This document shows positions 1-6,076 of a stretch of DNA of 13,562 nt, one piece after another. Made by a program: the position numbers and the translations under genes. Numbering within the stretch: position 1 is the first letter of the stretch; each line of letters opens with the position of its first letter. This DNA comes from Patescibacteria group bacterium (GTDB taxonomy: Bacteria > Patescibacteriota > Microgenomatia > UBA10105). The stretch covers positions 1 to 13,562 of the forward strand of contig DQGR01000087.1 in NCBI GenBank assembly GCA_003524845.1. The letters run 5' to 3'. The notes under the pieces are model-generated. The model was not told the origin of the DNA and made no database searches. It saw only the letters and a list, made by a program, of their open reading frames with translations.

Positions 1-1
1 T

Positions 2-483
2 GCCTCTCTTTCGCCATCTGCTTCGTTATCTCCGAGTGCTTCGGAGAGTGCTTCTTTGTCTCCATCAGCATCACTGAGTCCTAGCGCATCAGAGAGTGCG
101 AGTTTGAGTCCCAGTGCCAGTCTTTCACCATCGGCTTCTGTTTCTGCTTCATTATCACCAAGCGCATCACTTTCCCCATCAGTGAGTGCGAGTGCATCTT
201 TGTCACCGTCGGCATCTACCTCCCAAAGTGGATCTCTATCACCCAGTGCCAGCGCTAGTAAATCTTTGTCTCCTTCGGCTTCATTGAGTCCGTCTGCCAG
301 TGAAAGTCCATCAGCCTCTCTTTCCCCATCAGCATCTCCCTCACAAGGAGGAGAAAGTGGTTCACAATCACTATCACCATCGGCCTCCCCGTCAGCTGGA
401 GTCAGTGGTGCTTCCGCATCCGTTTCTCCGTCAGCCAGTTCTGCTTCCCTTTCACCATCAGCATCGCTTTCTCCATCAGCTGC
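2..483 (+). repeat. SPSASx coding repeat (18-bp basic period)
   Basis: The tract encodes an 18-bp/6-residue unit, SPSAS followed by L, V, E or T, shortened in places to 4-residue units such as SAS-plus-one. Ser falls on every second residue for more than 80 residues before the register first slips around 300-370 (SPSQGGESGSQS). All six Ser codons are used in a mixed order, so neighbouring units differ at DNA level while the protein pattern is kept. This indicates selection on the protein rather than very recent DNA expansion. Confidence 0.85.
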
Positions 484-721
484 TTTTAGAGCAGGCATAC
501 CACTGCGCCCGGCTGTAGATGGTCCGGAACTGTTAAAAAATGCCCCGTACTTAAACGTTACCACCGACACGCTGGTTGGACCGAGCCAGATGGCTACCTG
601 GAACATCTTGGGTAGACCAGTGAACCCCAAGAAAGGTACTATTGGATTTAACCATCAAACAGACGAATTAGAAATCTGGGATGGATTTCTCTGGTACAGT
701 ATACCTATGGATCAATTTTAG
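2..721 (+). CDS. Ser-rich repeat surface/fibre protein, 5' end outside window
   Basis: The frame is open from the window edge to a TAG at 719-721, so the start lies upstream. About the first 160 visible residues are low-complexity with Ser at every second position, built on the hexapeptide SPSASx. The frame then changes to a globular-looking tail (IPLRPAVDGPELLKNAPYLN...) ending in a module with ATWNILGRPVNPKKGTIGFN and LEIWDGFLWY. The same module ends the next gene. Similar RPxNPxxGxxGxN...LExWxGxxW tails occur, as far as I recall, at the ends of phage tail-fibre-like and surface repeat proteins. Ser/Thr/Pro/Ala-rich tracts usually form extended, often O-glycosylated stalks. I infer an exported stalk with a C-terminal tip or assembly module. 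No signal peptide can be checked because the N-terminus is missing. The stop overlaps the GTG start of the next gene by one base, so the two are probably co-translated. Confidence 0.8.
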   Translation, partial: ASLSPSASLSPSASESASLSPSASLSPSASESASLSPSASLSPSASVSASLSPSASLSPSVSASASLSPSASTSQSGSLSPSASASKSLSPSASLSPSASESPSASLSPSASPSQGGESGSQSLSPSASPSAGVSGASASVSPSASSASLSPSASLSPSAAFRAGIPLRPAVDGPELLKNAPYLNVTTDTLVGPSQMATWNILGRPVNPKKGTIGFNHQTDELEIWDGFLWYSIPMDQF

Positions 722-1599
722 TGGCTATGAAACATCTACCTACTGCCCATACGAGCGATGCCTACCTGCGCAAAGCGTATGCGCTCGCGCACGCCACCGA
801 GACCTTTAAGCTCAACGGTCCGATTGTTTCGTCCTCAACTGATAGTAGCAAACGAAAAGAAGTCCGGCTGATTCAGACTACCGATATTTATAAACTAACA
901 GGTCCAATCGTTGCTCATGCCACCGATGCTACCAAGAGGAGAGAAACCAGCCTGACTCATGCTGCTGATGCAAGTAAGAAAAGGTCGCCTCAAACTATCC
1001 ATACTGTCGATACATACCTGCGGAAAGCGTATGCGCTCGCGCACGCCACCGAAACCTACAAGTTAAATGGTCCAGTCATCCTGCACGCAACCGATACCAG
1101 CAAACGGAAAGAGGTACGGCTTATCTACACTACTAATACGAGTAAATTCGCCTACCCACTCGCCATTTTCACTACCGATGCCAGCAAAAGAAAAGAAATA
1201 CGAGTTATTCACTCAACCGATGCCTTCTTAATTATACCGGGAGAAAGCCAGGATATTCTTGCGGGTAGTGAGAATGCCACCGGCGGAACCGGGGTGATAC
1301 TGCCTGGTAATAACGTACTCGCTGCGAGTACAACCAACAATCAGCTTGCGCGTAGTAGTGCCACTGATCCGCAGGTAAAACTCGCCCCAACACCCGAATT
1401 TTCAAAAAATACCCCTCGCTATTTAAGCATCGGAGGTGGGTTGTCGATCATGCTCGGCCTGGGCCGAATTGCTACCTGGAATACGTCAGGCAGACCCGCC
1501 AACCCCAAGCGCGGGACTATCGGGCTAAATACTGAATTAAAACGCCTGGAAATTTGGAACGGATCTTTCTGGTACGGCGTATCGCTGAGAAAAATTTAA
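721..1599 (+). CDS. 14-residue tandem-repeat protein with shared C-terminal WxG-type module
   Basis: GTG at 721 overlaps the previous stop (TAGTG); ATG at 727 is an alternative start. No Shine-Dalgarno is visible, so coupling to the upstream gene is likely. Residues 8-175 are twelve back-to-back 14-residue units. The consensus is roughly a hydrophobic pair, then HATD, two variable residues, K-R/L and four variable residues. A Ser/Thr/Gly/Asn-rich linker follows. Residues ~250-292 hold ATWNTSGRPANPKRGTIGLN then LEIWNGSFWYG, clearly homologous to the tail of the upstream protein. There is no signal peptide and no membrane segment. A short, regular unit with alternating hydrophobic and charged faces suggests an elongated beta-structured fibre. 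Similar 'HTTD...' repeats occur, from memory, in phage-like and metagenomic proteins. Function unknown; a surface fibre or a tail-like structural protein are both possible. Confidence 0.8.
   Translation: MAMKHLPTAHTSDAYLRKAYALAHATETFKLNGPIVSSSTDSSKRKEVRLIQTTDIYKLTGPIVAHATDATKRRETSLTHAADASKKRSPQTIHTVDTYLRKAYALAHATETYKLNGPVILHATDTSKRKEVRLIYTTNTSKFAYPLAIFTTDASKRKEIRVIHSTDAFLIIPGESQDILAGSENATGGTGVILPGNNVLAASTTNNQLARSSATDPQVKLAPTPEFSKNTPRYLSIGGGLSIMLGLGRIATWNTSGRPANPKRGTIGLNTELKRLEIWNGSFWYGVSLRKI
742..1245 (+). repeat. Twelve 42-bp units encoding a 14-residue repeat, with a six-unit higher-order duplication
   Basis: Starting at codon ACT 742, the protein divides without gaps into twelve 14-mers (for example LAHATETFKLNGPI, VAHATDATKRRETS, ILHATDTSKRKEVR). 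Units 1-3 match units 7-9 best, and units 5 and 11 are similar. This shows an 84-residue (252-bp) block duplication on top of the 42-bp period. A 29-bp stretch is identical at 772-800 and 1024-1052, exactly 252 bp apart. Confidence 0.85.
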
Positions 1600-1674
1600 A
1601 GCATTGAGGGCATTCGCACGCTCTTTACCTCCTTGCGCTCACCTGTTTAGGTGGTTTATTATTGAAGCTAGTTT
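1600..1674 (+). promoter_or_regulatory. Intergenic leader of the tat operon with possible promoter and weak hairpin
   Basis: A weak promoter can be drawn as TTGCGC (1633-1638), an 18-nt gap and TATTAT (1657-1662), which would start transcription about 5 nt before the tatA ATG at 1675. CACCT-GTTT-AGGTG (1640-1653) is a short hairpin in the same place and could instead end the upstream transcript, though no good T-run follows. Nothing else is recognisable here. Confidence 0.3.
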
Positions 1675-1890
1675 ATGGGGCCAACTGAAATTATTGTTAT
1701 CTTATTTGTCCTGCTGGTTCTTTTTGGCAGTAAAAAATTGCAGGAAATGGCGCGGGGATTTGGCGAAGCCACTAAAGATCTAAAACAAGCCAAAAATGAG
1801 ATTACGAGCGCCATTTCAGAAACAGAACAGGAATTGAAAAAAACCGTTAAAGCTACCAACGTCAAAAATAAAAACGATAAACATGCCTGA
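1675..1890 (+). CDS. tatA: Sec-independent translocase subunit TatA/TatB family (71 aa)
   Basis: Single-span Tat pore or docking subunit. Residues ~4-17 form the N-terminal membrane helix (TEIIVILFVLLVLF). The family hinge FGSKKL follows at 17-22, then an amphipathic helix (QEMARGFGEATKDLKQAKNEI) and a charged, Lys-rich C-terminal tail reaching residue 71. The usual hinge proline (KKLPEL) is replaced by glutamine (KKLQEM), which is a departure from the family. Glu5 stands where TatB-type proteins carry their membrane-border Glu. The longer tail makes this the most TatB-like of the three Tat small subunits here. No Shine-Dalgarno is seen upstream. The stop TGA overlaps the tatC start by 8 nt, so the two genes are translated together. 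It lies first in the operon tatA-tatC-tatA. Confidence 0.9.
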   Translation: MGPTEIIVILFVLLVLFGSKKLQEMARGFGEATKDLKQAKNEITSAISETEQELKKTVKATNVKNKNDKHA

Positions 1891-2629
1891 AACTGAGAAA
1901 ATTGTTTCCGAAGTTGAGCTGGCGATTATAAAATACTCTCCTTTTTTAGCTGAAATCCGCCGCAGAACTCTCTTTGTCATCTCGTTATTTATTATTTCAG
2001 CTGCCATCGGTTTTATCTATTATGAACGTATCATTACCCTGGTGTTACAGATATTTTCGCTTAAGGGACTGAATATTGTTTTTACTTCTCCGTTTCAATT
2101 TTTGAGTTTAGCCATTAATTCAGCGCTTCTTTTAGGTTCTGTCGCCGTGTTTCCAGCTGTTACGGTTCAGGCTTTGATTTTTGTTAAACCTGCCCTGAAA
2201 AAATCGGAATTTAAAAGCCTCATCGTTCTTATTCCGCTCGGATTTTTGCTCTTTATTAGTGGTTTTACGTATGGGGTAATGATGATGAAATACGTACTCA
2301 TAATTTTTTTTCAAAAATCAATTGAGCTGAATATCGGCAATTTTATTGATGTTTCGCTACTTTTATCTCAGGTTCTTTTGACTTCAATCCTCATGGGCAT
2401 CGGATTTCAATTTCCAATTGGTTTAACCATACTGATGCGGCTCAAAATTTTTGGTTATCATCAGGTGGTCAAACAACGCCTGCTGGTGTATGGTGTCTCA
2501 CTGGTTTTTGCAGCCCTTATGCCCCCAACTGATTTACTTTCATTACTCCTGCTTTTTTTGCCTCTTGCATTTCTCTTTGAACTTACATTATTATGTAACA
2601 AGTTTCTGTTAAAAACACACCATTTATAA
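1883..2629 (+). CDS. tatC: Sec-independent protein translocase TatC
   Basis: TatC is the polytopic receptor that binds twin-arginine signal peptides. At 248 aa with six predicted membrane segments, it is of normal family length. The N-terminal cytoplasmic motif FLAEIRRRT (residues 21-29) matches the HLxELRxR signature. SPFQFLSLA (69-77) and QALIFVKPALKKSEF (96-110) match the first cytoplasmic loop. Phe100 and Glu109 keep the spacing of the E. coli signal-peptide contacts Phe94 and Glu103. MPPTDLLS (213-220) corresponds to the TPPDxxSQ motif. At the buried TM4 position of E. coli Glu170 (FEVP) this protein has Gln176 (FQFP). The N-terminus is longer than in E. coli. ATG 1883 overlaps the tatA end and no better start is seen; Met is followed by a plausible hydrophilic leader. 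Confidence 0.93.
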   Translation: MPETEKIVSEVELAIIKYSPFLAEIRRRTLFVISLFIISAAIGFIYYERIITLVLQIFSLKGLNIVFTSPFQFLSLAINSALLLGSVAVFPAVTVQALIFVKPALKKSEFKSLIVLIPLGFLLFISGFTYGVMMMKYVLIIFFQKSIELNIGNFIDVSLLLSQVLLTSILMGIGFQFPIGLTILMRLKIFGYHQVVKQRLLVYGVSLVFAALMPPTDLLSLLLLFLPLAFLFELTLLCNKFLLKTHHL

Positions 2630-2632
2630 CAG

Positions 2633-2640
2633 AAAAGGAG
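2633..2640 (+). promoter_or_regulatory. Shine-Dalgarno of the short tatA (second copy)
   Basis: AAAAGGAG lies 5 nt before ATG 2646 and just after the tatC stop. It fixes the start of a gene that is too short for many gene callers; the ATG at 2642 is out of frame. Confidence 0.75.
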
Positions 2641-2645
2641 AATGC

Positions 2646-2798
2646 ATGTTTCGAAACATTGGGCCTACTGAACTCATAATCATAGCGGCAGTTATTTTGG
2701 TAATTTTTGGTGGTAAAAAACTTCCAGAATTTGCAAAAGGTCTGGGAGAAGCCATTAAAGAACTGCGTAAAGCAGTCAAAAGTGGCGAAGAAAAATAA
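2646..2798 (+). CDS. tatA: Twin-arginine translocase TatA, minimal 50-aa form
   Basis: The frame encodes MFRNIGPTELIII followed by a membrane helix to about residue 20, the canonical hinge FGGKKLPEF (20-28), an amphipathic helix (AKGLGEAIKELRKAVK) and a four-residue tail, ending in TAA. It is a complete but minimal TatA: E. coli TatA has 89 residues. Here almost nothing follows the amphipathic helix. It has a strong Shine-Dalgarno 17 nt downstream of the tatC stop, and so is the last gene of the tat operon. TatA multimers are thought to form or weaken the membrane path for folded substrates, so this copy and the 47-aa copy at 5560-5703 are the best TatA candidates. Confidence 0.9.
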   Translation: MFRNIGPTELIIIAAVILVIFGGKKLPEFAKGLGEAIKELRKAVKSGEEK

Positions 2799-2828
2799 TT
2801 AGCGCCTTCCCCGGTTGCCTGCGACCTC

Positions 2829-2859
2829 AGTACTTTATAAAAGCACTTTATAATTTTTC
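2829..2859 (+). terminator. Probable Rho-independent terminator of the tat operon
   Basis: AGTACTTT (2829-2836), loop ATA and AAAGCACT (2840-2847) form a stem with 7 of 8 pairs, followed on the plus strand by a T-rich run (TTATAATTTTT). The stem is AT-rich and hence weak. It ends exactly at the stop codon of the convergent gene (2848-2850), so it may act on both transcripts, although no T-run follows on the minus strand. Confidence 0.4.
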
Positions 2860-5553
2860 AATATACGTTTTTTCTATCCAACCGGGCGTTTGACTCGCAT
2901 CATCCAAACCAATTTGCACCCAATCAGCATCTTCTCTCAGGAAAATAAACGACTCCCCCGGAATAACTTTGGTGATTTCTTCCTCCCCTGGGCTCTCATA
3001 AACACTCAGAAATCCAGTGGGCGTATTCTTGATGAGGACAAACTGTTGTTGATTATCGGATGCAACTACGGGCGCTGCTTGTTCACTAGTTGCCTGGGTT
3101 GATGCAGTTTCACCGATTGAACTTGGTTCAATAAAATCTGCATCTACCCACCCTGTGATCACATTGCCCGTTGACGGAGCTACTGATATTTTAACCCAAC
3201 CATCTTGACGCTTTGTTTCCGCAACTATCTGTGTTGTGTCCAGGTATATCACAACTTTCGAACTCAGGGCAGGCTCCAAATGGATAGCAATGTGTGCACC
3301 GTCTGGAACAAACAAGCTGACTGTTTTTGTTGCAGTTGAAAGTACTGGTTCTTCTGTATCTTGCGGCACCACTGCATCTGCAACTATTCTGGTACCGGAA
3401 GCTTTATAGACAAAACCATCCTGTTGCCGGGCTAAAACCTTATAAGCGCTGCCAACTCCCAGTAAACCTGATCCGATAGCCACGATCAACAGTCTAACGA
3501 TTCTTCTGAATCGGATGTATCTTTTAGCTCGCAGATATGCAGGCGATTTCACCGTATTCGGAATAACCGCTATATTTTTTCGTACTTTATGTATATAAAT
3601 GGCTAAAAATAAAAATCCAGCAATCATAATCACCACCAGACCCCATACCGTACTATGCCCGATACTACTGACAAAACCGAGAACTGTTCCTGGCGCCGCG
3701 GCGCTCATGGTTAATTCTTTCAATTGCGTGAATTTTTCTGCTATCCTTTCATACTCAATCTGAGCTTGCTGGAAATTTTTAACTCGTGCTTCAGGTATCA
3801 CGCCAGCTATATGCAATGCTTTAATTCTCGCGAGGGCTGCTTTAATATCAGCACTTACTGTAACCCCTTCGGCAAAGTAGGCAGTGTGTTCAAGCGGTTT
3901 TGCGAGGACTGCTACTTGTTCCTCTAGAGAGGCAAGCTGAGACTGACCAATTTGAAATACCGATTCGTCAACGGTCACGGAAACAGTTTTGGTTTCAGAT
4001 GGCGCCAACGTAAATTCCCCGGATACATATGATTGCTCTTTTTCCATATCAAAATGAATGGCTAATTCTTCATCGAGTTTACTGACGTTTTCTTGAGTTA
4101 CTTCTTTTGGCAAATAAAATTTCAAAGGCATTGTCTGTTCAAGCACTTTGGATGGATTGGACATCAGAGATTTAAATACGATACTTCCCTCTTCAAGCCA
4201 AACAGTATGTATGGGTTGATTACTGCCATTAAGCAGCAGTGCGACGTTGGCTTTTACTAAACCACGAAGTGCGAGTATTCTATTTTTGAAAGCTTTCGTT
4301 TCATTTTTTGGCGGAAATGTATCTAAAATAGTTTGATTTACTTCAGGTACCTGGTTGATTTTACTTATTTCGTAGGCTATGTCATTGGCATCGGTTGTCA
4401 ATGAATCTGTGTCATCGGTATCTACCTGAACTAAAAATGCCGTCGTTTTTTGGTAGAGTTGGTCCAGGTTATCTGCCAATTTTTGTTGCTTATTTACATT
4501 ACCAAATAAGGTGTTTACTGCAGGTTCGTCTTGCTTCTCACCGATAAGGCGAATAAATTGATCAAGCAACAGAGTTACCGTTTGGATTTCTTCTGGAGCT
4601 GAGTCTAATTCAATTTTTGTTTCGGCAATTTCTTTTAATTGTGGCAAAGATGAAGCTACTTTTTGCTCCGTGAGCTGAAGTCTTTTTGTGATGGCCAAAT
4701 TCCAATTAGCAGTAAACCATTCGAGCTGCCCATGGAGAGAACTGGGTTCTATATCTGATTTATTCCCTAAAAGTTTTTCGAGTTCAGAAATAGTGGTTGT
4801 AATTTTTTGGCTACTTAAACTCGTCCATTTTTCTTTCAGTAATAATAATTTGCTTTTAATATGAACTGCTGAGGTGCTCAAAAGTTGTGTGTTTTCTTTT
4901 GATTTTTGCAGTTTATTTTGTATATTTTGATTGGTGCTGTCATCATCCTCAAGAATATTTTCAATAGTGGGTGTAATCATTTGTTCGGGGAAATTTCCCG
5001 TTTCCGCAGTAGCAGTTTGAATCGTGGTCACCGGAGCAGTCTTTATATCTGAAATATTGTTTTCCGCCAGATTTTGGGTTGAGTGGTTCCAAATATTAGA
5101 AACGAGCATACTAAAACTGGTGAGGGTCCGGCCCGTATATCCCCAAACAGCAGAAAGAATGCTCGACGCAGATACCGTAGCTACCGATCTGACTTCAAAG
5201 GTTTTATCAAGGCATAAATAATTTGAGCCTGAGGTACAACAAACTTGGGTGCGGTAGAGTCCTTCCCGTGAGCTGGCGGTAAACTCATACGAATACCAAC
5301 CATCGGGAGCAGAGTTCATCACCAGGCCGTTATGGAGAGGAGTTCCATCAGGATAGCTGGTAGTGATTCTGCATGTGGCTGCGGTAATCGGCGCATATGC
5401 GTCATTATATAAAAATTCACCCACGGTACACAAAGTACCTGGCGCGCATACTTGAGCATTACCTGAAGCAGCCTTAGCGTTTAGGGGAAACGCCAAGGCT
5501 ACAACAGGAAGAATTGCCAAATATGCAAAGTGTGCAAATCGGGCAGATTTCAT
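2848..5553 (-). CDS. Secreted/membrane surface protein with coiled coil, two membrane segments and two C-terminal SH3b domains
   Basis: 901 residues. Residues 1-29 are a Sec signal peptide (MKSARF..., hydrophobic core, AKA-A cleavage site). A Cys-containing beta-rich domain follows (~35-122, with CAPGTLC, YPDGTPL, PDGWYSYEF and VCC/YLC cysteines). Residues ~200-440 are helical, coiled-coil-like and rich in Lys/Gln/Glu. A beta domain lies at ~448-535 (PLKFYLPKEVT, TLAPSETKTVSVTV), then more helix to ~617. Membrane helices are at ~635-654 and ~686-706, joined by a very basic loop (HKVRKN, RAKRYIRFRR) that should be cytoplasmic. Two SH3b-like domains are outside: ~742-809 (DGWVKI, TGWVDADFIEP) and ~839-901 (TGFLSVYESPG, ADWVQIG, PGWIEKTYIEKL). 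SH3b domains often bind peptidoglycan peptides or tune hydrolases; no catalytic domain is visible, so a structural or scaffold role is my inference. ATG 5553 lies 6 nt after the tatA stop on the same strand, with no Shine-Dalgarno, so it is probably translationally coupled. Confidence 0.85.
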   Translation of the reverse strand: MKSARFAHFAYLAILPVVALAFPLNAKAASGNAQVCAPGTLCTVGEFLYNDAYAPITAATCRITTSYPDGTPLHNGLVMNSAPDGWYSYEFTASSREGLYRTQVCCTSGSNYLCLDKTFEVRSVATVSASSILSAVWGYTGRTLTSFSMLVSNIWNHSTQNLAENNISDIKTAPVTTIQTATAETGNFPEQMITPTIENILEDDDSTNQNIQNKLQKSKENTQLLSTSAVHIKSKLLLLKEKWTSLSSQKITTTISELEKLLGNKSDIEPSSLHGQLEWFTANWNLAITKRLQLTEQKVASSLPQLKEIAETKIELDSAPEEIQTVTLLLDQFIRLIGEKQDEPAVNTLFGNVNKQQKLADNLDQLYQKTTAFLVQVDTDDTDSLTTDANDIAYEISKINQVPEVNQTILDTFPPKNETKAFKNRILALRGLVKANVALLLNGSNQPIHTVWLEEGSIVFKSLMSNPSKVLEQTMPLKFYLPKEVTQENVSKLDEELAIHFDMEKEQSYVSGEFTLAPSETKTVSVTVDESVFQIGQSQLASLEEQVAVLAKPLEHTAYFAEGVTVSADIKAALARIKALHIAGVIPEARVKNFQQAQIEYERIAEKFTQLKELTMSAAAPGTVLGFVSSIGHSTVWGLVVIMIAGFLFLAIYIHKVRKNIAVIPNTVKSPAYLRAKRYIRFRRIVRLLIVAIGSGLLGVGSAYKVLARQQDGFVYKASGTRIVADAVVPQDTEEPVLSTATKTVSLFVPDGAHIAIHLEPALSSKVVIYLDTTQIVAETKRQDGWVKISVAPSTGNVITGWVDADFIEPSSIGETASTQATSEQAAPVVASDNQQQFVLIKNTPTGFLSVYESPGEEEITKVIPGESFIFLREDADWVQIGLDDASQTPGWIEKTYIEKL

Positions 5554-5559
5554 AAGATT

Positions 5560-5703
5560 TTATGCATTTTCACCAGCTGCTTTGCGGAATTCTTTAAGTG
5601 AGCTACCCATACCTCTCGCAAGCTCTGGTAGTTTTTTGCCGCCAAACAGGATGAGCAGAACAATGCCTATCACAACGATCTCAGGTGTACCGAGGTTGAA
5701 CAT
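5560..5703 (-). CDS. tatA: Twin-arginine translocase TatA, third copy (47 aa)
   Basis: The minus frame encodes MFNLGTPEIVVIGIVLLILF (membrane helix), the hinge FGGKKLPEL at 20-28, then ARGMGSSLKEFRKAAGENA and a TAA. It carries all core TatA elements, including the hinge proline, but has no tail. The gene heads an operon with the SH3b surface protein, convergent to the tat operon. Because it is transcribed separately it could supply TatA independently or serve a dedicated substrate. ATG 5703 is fixed by an excellent Shine-Dalgarno. Its Gly-rich hinge region is closer to the 50-aa TatA than to the 71-aa one. Confidence 0.9.
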   Translation of the reverse strand: MFNLGTPEIVVIGIVLLILFGGKKLPELARGMGSSLKEFRKAAGENA

Positions 5704-5709
5704 GCAAAA

Positions 5710-5720
5710 TCACCCCCTTT
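5710..5720 (-). promoter_or_regulatory. Strong Shine-Dalgarno of the third tatA
   Basis: Read on the minus strand this is AAAGGGGGTGA, one base away from the full anti-Shine-Dalgarno complement AAAGGAGGTGA. It ends 6 nt before ATG 5703. It is the strongest ribosome-binding site in the window. Confidence 0.8.
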
Positions 5721-5753
5721 CGTGAGTTTTTACAAAAAATAACTTATATTTTT

Positions 5754-5782
5754 ACTCTAGTAGATTAGAGAAATCAATGCAA
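5754..5782 (-). promoter_or_regulatory. Candidate promoter of the tatA-SH3b operon
   Basis: On the minus strand TTGCAT (5777-5782), a 17-nt gap and TAGAGT (5754-5759) make a weak sigma70-like promoter leading into the leader of the third tatA. An AT-rich alternative -10 (TATAAG) lies a little downstream. Part of it falls inside the decayed glycosyltransferase remnant. Confidence 0.3.
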
Positions 5783-5974
5783 GTGATATTTAAGATACGC
5801 GCTGCCGGTGAAAAATCAGGGGATATTTGCAAGACTGCGAATCTGCGGGTTTTCCAGAATCTGGTCTATATCGTCGCCCAGGATAAACCCATTCGAGAGT
5901 GAAGCAAAGTACACGAGAAAGCCGATAAATAACAGCAACAGCACTCCGGTGCGTGTGCGCAACTTCAGTTTCAT
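5774..5974 (-). pseudogene. 5' remnant of a TMTC-like (TPR/GT-C) membrane glycosyltransferase gene
   Basis: On the minus strand ATG 5974 opens a 52-residue frame: a basic N-terminus (MKLKLRTRTG), one membrane helix (VLLLLFIGFLVYFASL), then SNGFILGDDIDQILENP and QIRSLANIP before TGA at 5816-5818. The pattern 'NGF...DD...QI..NP.I.SLANIP' is the conserved first luminal loop of GT-C/TPR proteins of the TMTC type, whose members have several hundred residues. After the TGA the same frame goes on as FFTGSAYLKYHLH, which continues the family pattern (typically FFTGS after NIP), before further stops. A ribosome-binding site (GAGGTG, 5980-5985) sits 5 nt before the ATG. So this is the preserved beginning of a gene killed by a nonsense mutation and a large 3' deletion. 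A functional 52-aa peptide is the less likely alternative. Confidence 0.65.
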
Positions 5975-6041
5975 ACGTGCACCTCATTGTGGCAGATTTT
6001 AAGTCAAAAATACAAGCCCGGCGACTGAAAGAGAGTCATAC

Positions 6042-6076
6042 TTGACAGCATTTTGTATATGTTTATACTATACATA
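6042..6076 (+). promoter_or_regulatory. Near-consensus promoter and candidate operator of the toxin-antitoxin pair
   Basis: TTGACA (6042-6047, perfect), a 16-nt gap and TATACT (6064-6069, 5 of 6) precede the toxin ATG at 6076 by only 6 nt, so transcription should start at or next to the ATG. Over the -10 lie inverted repeats: TATGT (6058-6062) with ACATA (6072-6076), and GTATA (6055-6059) with TATAC (6064-6068, repeated at 6069-6073). These are suitable sites for autorepression by the ribbon-helix-helix antitoxin; that role is inferred. Confidence 0.7.

Noticed and set aside
300..518. A His/Pro-rich open frame
   Set aside because: It is a frame-shifted reading of the Ser-X repeat DNA.
742..1245. 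A CRISPR array, because of the regular 42-bp spacing
   Set aside because: Units are contiguous, diverged, all in one reading frame and give a clear 14-residue protein repeat; there are no unique spacers and no cas genes.
1..1599. A prophage
   Set aside because: The two fibre-like genes alone resemble tail proteins, but no capsid, portal, terminase, integrase or lysis gene lies in the window, so the claim is not supported here.
5774..5974. TGA recoded to glycine as in Gracilibacteria/Absconditabacteria
   Set aside because: Reading through the TGA gives only a few more residues before another TGA and a TAA. The first tatA and brnT end properly at TGA, and the large genes have no in-frame TGA.
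5790..6002. Open frames of about 65 codons on both strands here
   Set aside because: They have odd composition and no family likeness; the frame with a ribosome-binding site and GT-C motifs (start at 5974, minus) explains the region.
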